Shown in pieces: positions 1 to 12,287 of a DNA stretch of 64,000 bases (its first letter is position 1; the number at the start of each line of letters is the position of its first letter). The position numbers were made by a program, and so were the translations under genes. The DNA comes from Dastarcus helophoroides. Its lineage: Eukaryota > Arthropoda > Insecta > Coleoptera > Bothrideridae. Below the pieces are notes generated by a model. That model was not told the origin of the DNA. It worked only from the letters and a program-made list of their open reading frames with translations, and did not search any database. The stretch is from contig CM053333.1 of NCBI GenBank assembly GCA_028583605.1, forward strand, positions 14,488,638-14,552,637, given 5' to 3'.

Positions 1-2640
1 AAATTTGTCTATTGTTATCAAATATATAAACAATTTATATTTTTTCAGAGCGTCGATACAAAAAAAAAATAATTATTTTAAGTCTGTGAATAGTTTTTGT
101 AAAAAGTTTTCGTTGATACCAAAAAAGTTAATCGAATGATTCTTCTTCGCATCAAAAATAAATCAGTATAAAAATATATTTTCTTTGCACCAAAAAGGAA
201 TTAGTATAAAAATATATTCTTATAGTTTGTACCGAGTGATTGGTTTTATTTCGCAATTAGTTTTCTTTCGTTACATCAGAAAATCGATCGCCTTGTAAAT
301 GTTTTAATAACCAGTTCCACGTTCATTGAGTTGTCACTCCATTATAAACATTCATGGTGCATTTTTGCATAGTGTCAAGATTAATTTCGGAAGTAGTATT
401 TTCCTCCTTTCTATTATTGTTTTTTCTTGCTCCTTAGGGCTACTCTAGGTTGTCGTGATCAATCTAATCTCTTCCTGGAATAACAGGAACCAAGGTAGTG
501 ATGAAGTCTTTCAAATCTATTGCTCCTCACCTGTCGTCAGGTGCTCTCGAGAATGAGCGGTTGAGAAATTTGCTGTAGGGTAAAAACGCAGTGGGCATTT
601 ATGGAAAGATCTCAATATATGTAACACAGTAGTATGACGTCACAGTAGTTTTTAAGTTTTTGAAGCTAAAACGTAACACAAAAGTATCAAAAGCGAGTCG
701 AGCAGTAATACTATCTTCATCGCAATTTTCAGAACTTTTAAAACTACAAAATGATACTATAGAGTGTACACTAAAAAAGAAGATCTCAACGCTTTCAAAA
801 ATGGTTATTTAGCATTCACACAATAGCATAATATGCAACAATGACTTCATCATAATTTTCTGAGCTTTGGAAGCTCACAAAAGAATATATAAGAAAAAGT
901 ATCAAACCAATGATTGAATAAAATGAAAGAAAGAAAAATTTCCCAAGCATCGCAAATGAAGTAAAAAAGCTCTTACTTCTAAATTGTTGTTTTATTTTTC
1001 TTCCAGAAAAAGAGATGTCGCACCAAAATTATAATGTTCTGAGCTTTTTAAGCTGTGGGAGAGTACACACAACAGAATCTAGCGATCAGAGTGAACATTG
1101 TAATTTAGTTGATTTCGGTTTCCCTTCTGAAGATTTTAAATATAAAATAATAGAGGCTTAACTAACGAGTGTATTTAAGCCTAGTAAAATTTTAAAGTAC
1201 ACAAGATTCTCTTTTGAGCCCAAGCTAATAAATAACATTTATAAAATTTGCTGCGACACTTCAACGTTATTGATTCACTTGTGGATGATTCATATTCAAG
1301 AAGGCATTTTTATTTGTAGGTGAATCTTTTTGATAACAGTTGCAATGAAGACATCCTTACATATTATAAAACATCTTTCTGTATATTTTTCTATTTGTGT
1401 GATGGCTGCTTATCTGTCTGTTCGACTGTTTTTTTTGACTCGTTCCAAACTGAAGATACAATTCAATCTAATAAAAAGAAATAATGATGAATGTCAAGGA
1501 ATTAATTATTACCTATGGATAATAAATAATAAACTAATTACTTTGATTTTTTGTTTTTTGCATGTATGTTCATTCTACGATAAAAAAATATGACACTAAT
1601 TTACGCTGCTTGATGTTTGAGTAAATTATTGGGCATGGAACGTATTCTACCTTACTTTATATCAAAAAAATTGTTTCGCTTAGCAAAAATTTCGCATTAC
1701 GAGTAAGATCATGGAATGAATTATGTTTGTTAAGCGAGGTTCCACCGTATTGGAAAATTTTACAAGTTTAATATTTACAGGAAGTTTTTTTAGCGTTATA
1801 TTTTACCTTTAAACAACCAGGATCCATTTACGCTTTTTTATGCAGTGGGCGATTTATGCAACACACTTTTTGCTTTGCGTCGTTTAAAATCTTCAAGCTT
1901 TTTTTGAGAGAAACCTGCATAAACATTTGAATTGGTAATTAAATATAATTAGATGCTATAACTGCGCATGGAAATCGAGAACGTTAATTTAGTGTTATTG
2001 TTGTAATGTTGTCGTTGCTATTTTAATATTTTTAATTTGGATGGGTCGCGGATCAGTGACCGGCAGTTTGGAACTTTCGAGATAATTGGTTCATGAAGGC
2101 TTTCTGAGCTAGCGTCACTGGTTTTCAAAAATTGCGCCATACCAGGGAGATACTTAATAGGTCAGTTCGCTTAACTCTTCCTTGAACTCTTCCGAATTTA
2201 CAATTTCCTTGGTATTTTTTACCCATTAATCTTCCTCATCTTTCTTTAACAAATCTATAGATGCCAACATCTAAATCTATAAATCATTTACGGCTTAATT
2301 TAAATATGAACTTTTAAATGTAGTTTGCGACTTCCCTCGAATATCTTGAATTTCCTTTGCTTCATCCTTTGAATGTCAACGCATCTAGCTTTAAATGTTT
2401 TGGTTTTGTTGATTCGTCTATTCTCCTTTTAGTCCACTCGCATTTGTAAAGTCGTGTGTCTCTTCTTCAAATCTCTATAATTGTCGAGAATATCTAATAC
2501 CTCTAATTTTGCAAAAAATCGAAGCAACATGGCTCGTGGTCCCTTCAAATCTTCGTGATGCTGGAAATTTAAATCTCCCTACATAATTTTAGACAAATTA
2601 GAGGTTATAGGGATTCAAAGGAAGTGAAGATTTGAGAATA
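1..2640. other. AT-rich non-coding, no gene seen
   Basis: No reading frame here looks coding: the longest is 87 residues, with no recognisable domain and biased, AT-driven composition. There are loosely repeated phrases (a gene-free stretch around 700-1070 repeats an 'ttttctgagctttggaagct' type phrase three times), but no clear element boundary. It lies upstream of dve and may be intergenic or distal regulatory DNA. Confidence 0.5.
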
Positions 2641-2642
2641 TG

Positions 2643-2645
<3 letters not shown>

Positions 2646-2693
<48 letters not shown>

Positions 2694-2735
2694 CTCTCCC
2701 CTCCTAGTCTTCTCTCTCTCTCTCTTTCTCTCTTT
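2646..2735. repeat. CT/TC microsatellite
   Basis: An almost pure (CT)n run of about 40 bases, interrupted and then continued as CT-rich sequence. The Ser-Leu and Arg-Glu reading frames across it on both strands are translation artefacts of the dinucleotide repeat. Confidence 0.95.
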
Positions 2736-2823
2736 AAATATCTTCTTCGTTGGAACCTTTCTTCCGATGTCCTGTATTTGTAGATCTTCTTTTCGATTGT
2801 TTGGTGTTTGTATCCGTTAAAAA

Positions 2824-3016
2824 CTGAAATACAAATCTTATCCCCTGAAACCAAGAAAGACTAAAAAACACAACAAAGGTTGCTCTAACGCGTTTCGATA
2901 GCCAAGCTATCATCTTCAGAGAGATACTGAGAGAGAAACAGAGAGATCTATAGAGAGGCTCTCTGAGGATTTGTATTTCAATTTTTGAAGACTACCAAGG
3001 ACCAGTCCGTTCCGCC
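2824..3016 (-). mobile_element. Penelope-like element tail repeat
   Basis: This is a copy of a dispersed unit of roughly 140 bases seen about ten times in the window. On the minus strand it reads through a ctctctgaagatga / tcgaaacgcgtt core, then an acaaaggttgc-type spacer, and ends in the gggga..caagaa block. A second partial block (atttcaatttttgaagact..ggaccagtccgttcc) lies at its right end in the other orientation. Its link to a Penelope-like retroelement comes from the copies at 13.6-14.3 and 45.3-45.6 kb, where the same unit follows the end of a Penelope-type ORF. Confidence 0.7.
2883..2923 (-). ncRNA. Hammerhead-ribozyme-like motif (minus strand)
   Basis: On the minus strand: stem I CTCT, core CTGAAGA, one T, stem II GATAGC-ttg-GCTATC, GAAA, short CGCG, TT, stem I AGAG. 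The layout matches a type I hammerhead with a very short stem III. Stem II differs from the 45-kb copies (GACAGC/GCTGTC) by a compensatory pair change. The unpaired base after the core and the TT cleavage position are non-canonical, so activity is uncertain. Confidence 0.5.
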
Positions 3017-5652
3017 AAAATGTATCTCAGTTGACATGCCCCTAACCTAACTTGCACAAAGCCAAACGCAATTCAGGTGTTTTGTGATTGGGTATAGAAC
3101 TTTCTTCTTTTTGGGGGTGGAAACACAAAGTCCAAACGGAGAAGGAATGCTCTCATAAGCTCTGCAGGATCTTTGTTTTTTTGAATGGATGGTATTAGGG
3201 TATATCATGGAAAGAGGATGTATCTTTCACCGTGACCCCATTACTCCGTCCTTACTTGTGGCAGTGCAACAGCAACACATGTGTCTTTAAAATAGGATTT
3301 AAAGGTTGAATTAGAGAAGAGCAATTGATCAAAAACTTGTAGGAAATAATTTACCTCAGAAGCAAATTTAACTTTAAATAATCACCATGGTTTCGTCTTG
3401 CACACTAGTTAGTTAAGTCCTGCCCGACTCGCTTTTAGCGACATTAAATTTTAATGTTTTGTTGAATAGCGATGCAAGGGACAAACCATATAATTCACAG
3501 ATTGTGTTTGGTCCCAATCTTAAAATCTGTCTTGAGTTAAAGCAATTGGTTTTCAAGCTATTTTATGATGTTTTACTAGGGCATTCAAGGATCAGACAAG
3601 AGCTAGAAGGGAAATTTAAGGAAACTTTTCTTCCTCCGAAGATCCCATCCCTGATGTCGCTTGGGTAATAATTCTAAACATTAAAAACCTTTTCACAAGA
3701 AAGTTTTTAAAATGTGTGGCTACAAAAATGACCCCGAGAAGGCTTTGGAAGGAAAAATTCAACTTTGTCATTGCATTGAAGGCTTAACAGATAAAAATTA
3801 AATGTTTCAAAGCTGCATGGAACAAACAATGCGCTTTTTTAATGAAGAGACTTTAGATGCGTATTGCTGATGGGGCTTAATAATCCTTAACTTTGACCAA
3901 AAAACAATATAAATGATGGAAAGGGGGAAAATAATAATAATAATAATTTAAGTTACGCTGTAGCCCTAAAGTCATGATGGTTGATCAGCTCAAATTATGT
4001 GATGGATATTCTTAAAATAAACCTTACAAAAGAACTCGCTTTCAGTTTTCAAATTATAACTACCACCTTTGTCCAATTAAGACCCAGATTCTGTTCTGGA
4101 TCATCTTGTATCTGAACTGTCCTTTTTCACGTAAATTTTCGTTATTTTTTGTTTTTGTGGCATTTTCTACTATTCTATTCTTGAAATCTGATCACCTACT
4201 ACGTTTGGACTGATCTACCTTAATAGATAAAAAAAAGTCGTAATCAGGTTTCGTTTAACCCTGTATCAGTACAGCAAATTACGCTTACGAACATAAAATT
4301 AAGAACTACGAAGGATTAACATATGCTTTTACAGCACGTGTATTGCTACAGCATTTAAGCATATTTCAAAGTATGTTTTTATGTAATACCACAATTAATT
4401 ACCAGTTTAGAATATTTTTTTGTCAAATCGATTTTTGCTGTTTATTCTAATTAATAAGCCGGTAACATATAGTGTTCTGTTATCAAACTAATTTAAATAA
4501 ATATTTTTTGCCACTTTGCTCGTCATCGAATCAACTGTAAAAAAAATCTAAGCATGGGTAGGAAATTTCGATGTCGATTAGTTTTTGTTTATACTTTTCG
4601 GGATAATAAATAATGAGGTAACCTCGTATGCACGTAGTGGCCGCACGTAAGAATTAAATGATTCACCGGTTAAATTCCGAAAACCATAAATCTAATGACG
4701 GTTTAACAAAAAATAATCGAGGTGACTTTTAGTTTAGGTGTGCTGTTAAAGGCCTATTGATACGTGTGTATCATTTGTTAATAATTAGTGCAATTAAGAG
4801 ACTCAAAGATAATTTATACGTACTAATAACCAATTAAGATATTGTACGTATATAGTACAACTCCATGCACACGCATATAAAATAAATTATGTACTTATTG
4901 ACTAGTCAAGGTTTAGTTTAAATTAACTTATTGATATCAAATAAATTGAGCGCATCAAAAGTATTAAAAATTTGCATATTTTTGTTTTGGTCGATTTTGC
5001 ATCAAGCGTTTTCAAAGAAAGTGACGGATTCTCGAATTCTAATTTAAATCATTTTGGAATAATTTCAGTGGTTTACGGTAAACGTGTTTACAAGGCCAAA
5101 GTAATGGAAAAAATGCAGTCACTACTTAACTTTGTAGAAAAACGGGAATTTGTTATGGTTTCTTAGAATAATACCTGAACCAGTAGAAGTATATATACGA
5201 TTAGTGTTAATTTGGTTGTTATTGTAATTACTTATGACTAATCAATAATATATCCTAATCACCATGTTATCCCTTAGTAGATAGTCGATATTTTAAACTT
5301 GTAATGACGTCTCGACCAACGTTTAGATAAAATTTCAGATAATTTATTGCTCTGGTAATGACAAAATATTTGTGGATTAGAGTCCGTTGCAATTATAAGT
5401 TGTCTGTAAATATATGTTACTACCAAACCTAGACACCAAGTCATAAAAATCTTGCGATACGAGCGCCCCATTATCTTCATTATTCACTTACAGACGACAT
5501 AACTTTCTATGTAATAAAATGGTCAATTGCCTACACGAAAATTTTAACCCTATTAAACTTAAAATTGCAGTGCTGGTACTTCTTCTGCAAATTTGTTGTT
5601 ATTATTATTGTTTTCGATAACAAAAGCACTGGAACTCGCCCTACGGGAATTA
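3017..5652. other. AT-rich non-coding, no gene seen
   Basis: I see no coding frame longer than about 70 residues and no element termini. Only short trinucleotide runs (aat)n near 3944 stand out. Confidence 0.5.
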
Positions 5653-5654
5653 TA

Positions 5655-7461
5655 CAAGGTGTTTTCGAATAAGATGCCAATACTAAAGGAGCATAATATC
5701 TGAACAATTTTAAGAAAAAAAGTTCATATCAACATAGGTCCGGAACTGCATTATTTTTAAGATACGAGGTTTTAAAAATTAAGAAAAAATTTCGTTTTTA
5801 GCTTTAAAAACCATAAGTTTAATTATTTTATGCTATGGGTTTACTAATTATTAAAAATAGTTACTTCCAAAAAGCATGTAAATCTAACTTATCTAATAAA
5901 CATTTAAAAAAAACAGAATGACCAAAGTTCCCTTCAAATAAGACGTTAAATTCATCTTCTTCTTTTTCTTGTATTTAGGCAAAAATGCCTGTACGTCATC
6001 GTCAACTTGCCGATGGTTTCTATATTAAATTGTCGCTCCATCTTTTTCGGGGACGGCCCGCAATCCTTCGCCCCAGTGGAGATCTATCGCAAGCAATTTT
6101 CACTATCCTTCTATCTATGTTCCATTCTGTTTTTCTTTTTGCTACCCATTCACTAATATCTTCTACCTTGCATGTGTTTCTTATGTTTTTACTTCTTTCT
6201 CTGTCCAGTAGTGTTTTACCTGTAATTCGGCATTTCCGTTGTTTCTACTAATCTTCTGGTTTTTTGATGCTTCTGGTCTGGCTTCTGCTGCGTATGTCAT
6301 AATAGGTCTTATTATGGTTTTGTATATCCTACAATTGGCCTCAATACCTATGTTTTTATTACTCCATACAGTACTATTTAGACACCCTGCTATTCTTGTT
6401 GCTTTTGTTGTTTGTTCTCTTACCTGTCCCAACATCATCAAACCCGGAAAGTTCTATTCCAAGATACTTAAATTTCATTTCTTGCTGGATGACTTTCCCT
6501 TCGATCTCCAATTTACATCTCAATGGTGTTTTGGATGTTGTCATATACTTTGTCTTAGTGGGTAATATTATCATATTGAAAGATCTGGCTGTGCGGTTAA
6601 ATGTGTGGAGAAGTTTCTGCAAATCGTCCTTATTTTTTGCAACCAAGACGACATCATCGGCATAACACAGTATTTTGATCTGTTTGTCTCCCATTTTGTA
6701 GCCTTTCAGTCTGCGGGCTTATTGAATAATTTCGTCCATGATGATACTGAAAAGAAGGGGGCTCAGGAAACTCCCTGACGGATACCGTTGTCAATGAGTA
6801 TTGGTTCGGTAAGCTCTCCATTCAATTTTACTTGTATTTTGTTTGCTGTATATATGTTCTCTATGGTTTTAATTTTGTTATGTGGAATTTGTCTTTTGTA
6901 AAGGAGATAGAAAACATCCTTCAACCGGACTCGGTCGAATGCTCTAGTTAGGTCAGACATTAAATTCGTTGTAAAAAATATCAAGCGCCCATCGAAATAC
7001 AAAGAAATGCATTTTATGTTTCTAATGAAAAACCATTCGTCGGGCGAAAAAACTTAAAAGGGAATTTTTACTAAGGAACAAAATGTCTTAATGAAAACCA
7101 TATTTATTTTTAAAAAAATCATTATTTTATTGATTAAAAATGCTCAAGGATATGTTAGTCGAAAACCCTTCGTCATACGAAAAAGATTAAGAAATAAAGA
7201 ATAATTATAAAATTAGTACCTATTTTGAAAAAAAGCAATGACCTACCATTTTTTTCATTAACAATACTCGAGGGCATGTTAACGCGGACGCCACTGATAG
7301 AAGTAAAATGAATTTTTGCAAAAAAATGATTTTTTTAGCCCTAGTAAGTATCTACCAAAATTCAAAATAATATTTCCAGAGGTTTCAAAATATTTAAAGA
7401 AAAACGAATTTTTTTCTTCATTTTCTATTTAAGTGTTAGCATCTCATTCGAAAACACCATG
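5655..7461. mobile_element. TIR DNA transposon, interrupted by an RTE fragment
   Basis: The left end (5655) reads CAAGGTGTTTTCGAATAAGA and the right end, reverse-complemented from 7461, reads CATGGTGTTTTCGAATGAGA. Both ends sit directly inside TA dinucleotides (5653-5654 and 7462-7463), which fits a TA target-site duplication of the Tc1/mariner/pogo type. Similarity beyond the first 25 bases is weaker. No transposase is recognisable inside. About 1 kb of the interior is an unrelated RTE-type retrotransposon fragment, so the original element was probably a non-autonomous copy of about 0.8 kb. Confidence 0.7.
5950..6995 (-). pseudogene. RTE-type LINE reverse transcriptase fragment
   Basis: This is the C-terminal half of a non-LTR reverse transcriptase on the minus strand, in several frames. 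The order is: SDLTRAFDRVRLKDVFYLL near 6960-6900 (motif A region, Asp present), DNGIRQGVS near 6770, the catalytic ILCYADDVVLVAKN near 6665-6625 (YADD intact), then KFKYLGIELSG near 6470, and NKNIGIEANCRIYKTIIRPIMTY near 6360-6290. The phrases match the RTE clade rather than jockey. The 5' half with the endonuclease is missing, and frameshifts separate the pieces, so this is a dead 5'-truncated copy. It lies inside the TIR element 5655-7461 and is therefore the younger insertion. Confidence 0.85.
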
Positions 7462-7463
7462 TA

Positions 7464-8076
7464 TTATTACTGTCCAAAGTAGGACAATCAAATCGCATTG
7501 AAAAATTTAGAAACATGTAGGGACAAAATTTTTATGCTTTTTGAAATGAAAAGAGAAGAAATCAAGAAATCCTTTAACTGAATTAAACTTTCATTCAGTT
7601 CTACTTGACATCAATTTGAGAAATTTGTTTCCTTCAATTGCTCAAAGTAAATCACTCCATATCTTTTGACGAATCTCCAGATTTTCGAGATTCATTTACT
7701 TGGTGCTGCAAATCTCCTGATAGCTTTATTTGGTTTTACCTTCGGGTATCCTGAAGCGTTACGACGCATCAGTTGACTCCAGCTTTTAAATTTGCCAAAA
7801 TCCTTGAACTAGCTCTGCCCTTAAATCTCTCAATGCTGTAATCTGGTTTGTGTCATTTGTTAAATCTCTTTCACAGCGACTTCCTTCAAACTTGTACCTT
7901 AGTTCAAATTTTTATGGTTAGTAGCTTCGTCAGTCTTCACCCCAAAATCATCTGAATGTATATATTTGTTTCAATCTTTCTTCAAATTACCCAAAATAAG
8001 AAAAAAGTAAAAAAAGAGAGCTCAAAATTTTGGGAAAACTACGTTAATTCCGAGCAAAATTCGAAATTTATAAAAT
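7464..8076. other. Non-coding spacer, nothing recognised
   Basis: AT-rich sequence between two TIR elements. I see no coding frame, RNA gene or repeat boundary in it. Confidence 0.4.
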
Positions 8077-8078
8077 TA

Positions 8079-8977
8079 GGGGAAGCGTTGGTAAAGTGGT
8101 CACCTTATCGGAAATTTGTTTTCTTGGTATGTAAGAAATAATTTAAAATAAAATGTGTAATAAATGTTGATTGAAGAAAAAGATATTAGGGGTCAAGTTA
8201 TTGGCAGCTGTAGTAGATCTAATTTCTTTTGATGGTGCACCTCAAATTAGCCACTTTCCCCGACCGGGTGGGTGAAGCGGCAAATGTACGGGAATCTGCT
8301 TTTCTGCTTTTTTCCTTGCAGCAAATATGGCCTCAAACTTATGTAAGATCACATTAGGATGCCTAAAATTGAAAATTTTTTAACCAGTTTTTTGTAACAA
8401 CTCGTTTTTCTTTGTTGAAGTTAAGCTACAGTCGTTTTTTTTCTACTAATTCAAAAGTTATATGTTGTAAATAATTGCAGGTAATTTTAAATAGTCTGTT
8501 TCAGATCCAATGGGTAATTCACACGCTCTTATCTTTATTCTTCTGTAAAACAGGTGCATGGCCACTTTACCCGAATAGTCGAAAATGTGAATAACATCCA
8601 CTCTATGTCACACGAGTAGTTTTAAATTTGAATTAATTACATGAAAAAATAGCCCAAAGTACAACTATTCAACTGAAAATCATTAGTAAATAATAAAATG
8701 GAACTTATCAAACGTAAAAAAACAATCTAAGTGACACTCAATGACACTGATGACACTAAATGATCAACATGTGCAAAATACTAATTTTAGCTCAATGCTT
8801 TTAAACAGGTACTATAAATGGCTTCTTTGTTCACTACAAAGGTAAAAACGACCTATTAGAAAAAGTTCGAAACCGCGTCGATAGGTCATTACCTCAAACA
8901 GTGTTCCAAATCGGCAGTGGCCACTGTACCCACTATGGCCCCTTTACCCGCTAAGGCCACTTTACTCACCTTTCCCC
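8079..8977. mobile_element. 899-bp pogo-like MITE
   Basis: Both ends begin with GGGGAA next to a TA (8077-8078, 8978-8979). The left end reads GGGGAAGCGTTGGTAAAGTG and the right end, reverse-complemented, GGGGAAAGGTGAGTAAAGTG. The word taaagtggcc or its complement recurs inside near both ends (about 8091, 8560, 8925-8965), as subterminal repeats. No transposase frame is present, so it is non-autonomous. The TA target, GGGG-type termini and subterminal repeats resemble the larger pogo-class element at 51067-53844. Confidence 0.75.
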
Positions 8978-8999
8978 TAACATTTCTGGAAATTTCTGG

Positions 9000-10340
9000 T
9001 TCAGTGACAATTTTAAGTAAATCGCTAACAATTTTAAACTGAAATTCGGATTTTTTTAAATAAAAGAATTTGGGAAAATACTACAGATTTATAAAAAAAT
9101 TAAGTTTAAACTAAAAGGTTCTTGGTGTTTTGAGTTTCAATTTGAAATTCCTCGAAATTTCGAGTTGAAATTTAAAAAAATAATTTTGAGATGATATTAT
9201 TCTTTGAAATAATGCCAAAATTTATATTATAAAAAAAGTAAAGTATGTCGATTTTGAATCGAAATTTCAGGGAAAAAAGTAAAAGAAGTTTGGAGAAAAA
9301 AAGGCAAATTGTCAAAAAAAAAAATCGGTGCTATTTCAACTCGAAATTTCAAGAGAAAATCAAACTATTAAATTATAAGTATTAATAATTGAGATGAAGT
9401 TTCGAGACAATTAAAACTTCTTTGAGAATCTTTTTAAAATTAACCCAAACTGAACCTTAATAGTTTTAGAGTTGTTGGCAAATTTTGAATTTTTTCTAAT
9501 TGAAAAATAATAAGCGATGCAATTGTTTATGTGCGAGTTTGAAACTTTTTGTAAAATATTCTATCTCTCTGAAGATGACACCTTGGCTATCGAAATGTGT
9601 TAGAGCAACCTTTGTTATGTTTTTTAATCTTTCTTGGTTTCAGGAGACAAGATTTGTATTTCAATTTATTCTACATGTTGATCCAAAATCCCTCGCTCAT
9701 ATTTTTATTCGCTGTTGCAATACTGAAAACGTTTTTCAACTTGTGGACCAAACTACTTATCTTGAAATTTTGTAACATTTTTTTTAATAAATAAAGTTAT
9801 GTTGACATTTCGACTTCAATTTAGAAATTTGGAGTTTAAGATCGAAACTTTTTTACTCGAAAATAGTTTTTCTTGACATTTCTATTGTTGTTCTTTCATT
9901 CTTTCATTTCGACTTTTCTAATTGTCGAATTTATTTTATTAAATTTAAAGTTTTTTGTCAAACTCACGTTTTTGTGCAATAATCTCGAAGTTAAAGTTTC
10001 AACGTTTTTCTCTCAAATTTCGACTTGATTTTAATTTTCCATTTTTTTATTCTTCAATGTTGTCGCCATTTATCCAAATTTAAAATTATTGTCTCTAATT
10101 TTTAGTTATATTACCGAAGAACATTCGAATATTAAAACTCAAAGTTTGGATTTTTTTTAAAAACCAATTTTTGATCTAAAAATAAAGTTTTTAGAAATTT
10201 TGGATTGTAACATTGAAATTTCGATTTTTTTCTTAAAATGTCCAATTTAGACTGACATTTTTTTGTAAATCTTTTTTATATGAATTATGAAGTTTTTCGA
10301 ATTCCCAAACTCAATTCGATAAATTCCAACAAGTGGGGTA
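9000..10340. repeat. Degenerate AT-rich minisatellite block 1
   Basis: The block is built from loosely spaced variants of tcgaaattt / aaatttcga separated by A- or T-rich spacers of about 15-35 bases. It reads mostly in the A-rich sense before about 9480 and in the T-rich sense after about 9800. A Penelope tail repeat sits in the middle. Short reading frames across it are Phe/Lys/Asn-rich artefacts. Confidence 0.7.
9565..9670 (+). mobile_element. Penelope-like tail repeat with decayed hammerhead-like motif
   Basis: Plus-strand copy of the dispersed tail unit: CTCT-CTGAAGA at 9565-9575, GAAA at 9592-9595, then TTAGAGCAACCTTTGTT and the tttcaggagacaag block. Stem II is GACACC against GCTATC, which no longer pairs, and the CGCG is TGTG, so this copy should be inactive. 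Confidence 0.65.
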
Positions 10341-11690
10341 GCTACTTGCATTATCTTATACTTCTATAAACACCTTGTACCGGTTCGTGCGAAAACTGAG
10401 TTAGGTATTCCAGACTGACGAGATGTAATAAAAGCGAAACCTATTTCTGAATCCGAAACTCTAAATCTAAAAAATGCCCCAGCCTATCGGTCTGTGGAGT
10501 AAACTATAAACGGATAAGGTAAATCAGTAAAAAAATTACGCAGCTAGATGTCGGAAAAAGCGCATTGAAATCAAAAAATTTTAGAAGATTTTGTCGGTTT
10601 CACCTTCAGTTTATCTCGCCATTCTTCGTATTTACAAACTACTTAATTTTTATAGTAGTAGTATTTTCATAAGTCCATAAAAGAGTTCTTGAAGAAATTT
10701 CTCCCGTTGTAGCGTTGGTAAAGTTTTTGCAACATTTCCAATTCTTTAAGTAACTAAGAGCAAGTAACCTAATTGGGAATACCAATTTCCCACTGTTATG
10801 CAAATGTCCAAATTTGTTCAGCTAAATAAGCCTACCTAATGGAAGCTTTCGAAATCAGTAACATATGTAATATGACTAAAGCTTTTTTTTATTTCGCTGT
10901 TTTAATCTCTCTTGCTGTAGTTCGTATTTCTGTAATAAATAATGTAATTTTTCTAAAATTGGTAGCATAAATCTGTACGTGCTATAAAATACTTAAGTTC
11001 TTGAAGGGATTTGCCTACTTTTAGAGGCGGTTGGTTCAGCGGACTGAATTTAGACTAATCTGTGATTATGATAATCCGGCGTAACTGCAAAACCAACAAT
11101 TTACAGCCTACTTTTGGTAGATTTTATCAAACTTATTTAAATTAATATTTAGTCTCATCCCAAAACATATATTTGGTTTTCTTTTATTTGTAAACTTGAC
11201 AATTATTATTCCTTGTGCTTCGCTTTGTTATTTGTTTAAAGTAGGTATTAAAATATTCACGTAATGCAAATAAATATTTCCTTCTTGGTTGATTTAAGTT
11301 ATAAAGCTCTGACAATAATTTATGCCGATGTTGATTATATTTCGGATTAATCGTTTTTTAATCCAAAACATGGTAATCTATGAAAATAATGCATAAATTT
11401 ATTCTTAACAAACCAATTCTCTAAAATAGGCAGTTTACCCGAATTATAATTAGAAAGTGGTTATGACTATTTTGATTTGCATTGATTTATTAAGTATTTC
11501 CTCTAAATGACTTAATCGTTTCTAAATGAGGAAAATATTAGTGAATGACGCAGTATTTAATCTGTTTGTTTGTTGTTCAACTTTTTGGGTAAAAGAAAGT
11601 GGAATTAGTCGTATATGTAGTTTAAGTATTTATAGTTAAGTATTTAAACTGCCTCATCTAACAAATGTAATTGTAAAAACCAGTAAAACC
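10341..11690. other. Non-coding, upstream of the FLYWCH exon
   Basis: I see no coding frame or repeat family. Composition is AT-rich but less repetitive than the flanking block, so it could be 5'-flanking DNA of the gene that starts at 12018. Confidence 0.4.
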
Positions 11691-12017
11691 GGCGGGTTAT
11701 GTGAACTGTAACAAACGGAAAGACAAATGTTGATGTGGTTTCTTCCACCTGTGGCTTCCGACTAACCGAAAACTACCCCTAATAGCCACGCAATGCACAC
11801 ACAAAGCCCACGAAGCGAAAAATTAAATAAATTACCCTCGCAACCACGACTTGTTTCTTTTATAAATTTGCACCTCGATTATAAGAATTCTACTGCACTT
11901 GTCCCGTCTTAATACCTCTAGCAGGTAAAAAACCCCTCTAAGCTTAACGATTTTAGCCAGCCCTATTAAAAGATTGTTATCCCAAATCCATTAGATAGTT
12001 GCCAAGAGTCAGTCAAG
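11691..12017 (+). promoter_or_regulatory. Putative 5' leader and promoter region of the FLYWCH-dve transcript
   Basis: This stretch is locally richer in G+C than its surroundings. It has a tataaatt sequence near 11860 and lies directly upstream of the ATG at 12018. An in-frame TAA at 11967-11969 closes the reading frame upstream, so the ATG at 12018 is the first in-frame Met. No transcription start can be fixed from sequence alone. Confidence 0.3.
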
Positions 12018-12287
12018 ATGACCACTTTGGAAGAAACAATTAGTGAGCGGGGGAACATTCTGTTGCGTTATGCGGGGTACAAATTTTATAAATCGACAGT
12101 GACCAAAGACGGTGAAATAAAGTGGAGGTGCACAAATCGCACATGCAATGCTAAAATTTACGTAACACAAGAGAACGATCAGAAATCCGTGGCAAGAACT
12201 GGGGGAGATCATAATCACAATGTAACTATGCCGCTTGACGAGATTCACGTCAAATGTGAATTGAGGGAATACTCAGACAGTGAGGAC
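12018..12287 (+). CDS. dve: FLYWCH zinc-finger exon, predicted first coding exon of dve
   Basis: This encodes 90 residues. ISERGNILLRYAGYKFYKS, then a WRC-x4-C pair and a final HNH, match the FLYWCH-type zinc finger: an RG..L.Y.GY.F start, W-x-C-x4-C, and two His near the end of about 60 residues. FLYWCH fingers bind DNA or protein and belong to the WRKY-GCM1 fold, which is also used by Mutator-like transposases. The ATG has A at -3 and follows an in-frame stop at 11967. The exon ends GAG GAC before gtatgt, a good donor in phase 0, after an acidic EYSDSED tail. The next phase-0 acceptor with an open frame that I recognise is at 19293. That places this finger at the N terminus of Dve, which I do not recall as a standard part of the family. 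Alternatives: a separate FLYWCH gene whose other exons I missed, or a domesticated transposon piece. The VKCE around Lys79 fits a SUMO acceptor motif. Confidence 0.7.

Noticed and set aside
1330..1593. 87-residue plus-strand frame with hydrophobic stretches
   Set aside because: AT-driven Phe/Leu/Ile content, no domain, no splice or promoter context; probably chance.
2615..2854. Minus-strand 79-residue frame rich in Arg-Glu
   Set aside because: It translates the CT microsatellite and a Penelope tail repeat; not a protein.
11010..11100. Possible tRNA in a 'ggttggttcagcgga' stretch
   Set aside because: Could not fold it into a cloverleaf; no T-arm consensus.
12018..12287. FLYWCH exon as a Mutator/Phantom transposon fragment
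   Set aside because: FLYWCH-like folds occur in such transposases, but there are no transposase remains or TIRs nearby, the frame is intact, and the splice donor fits the next exon. Not fully excluded.
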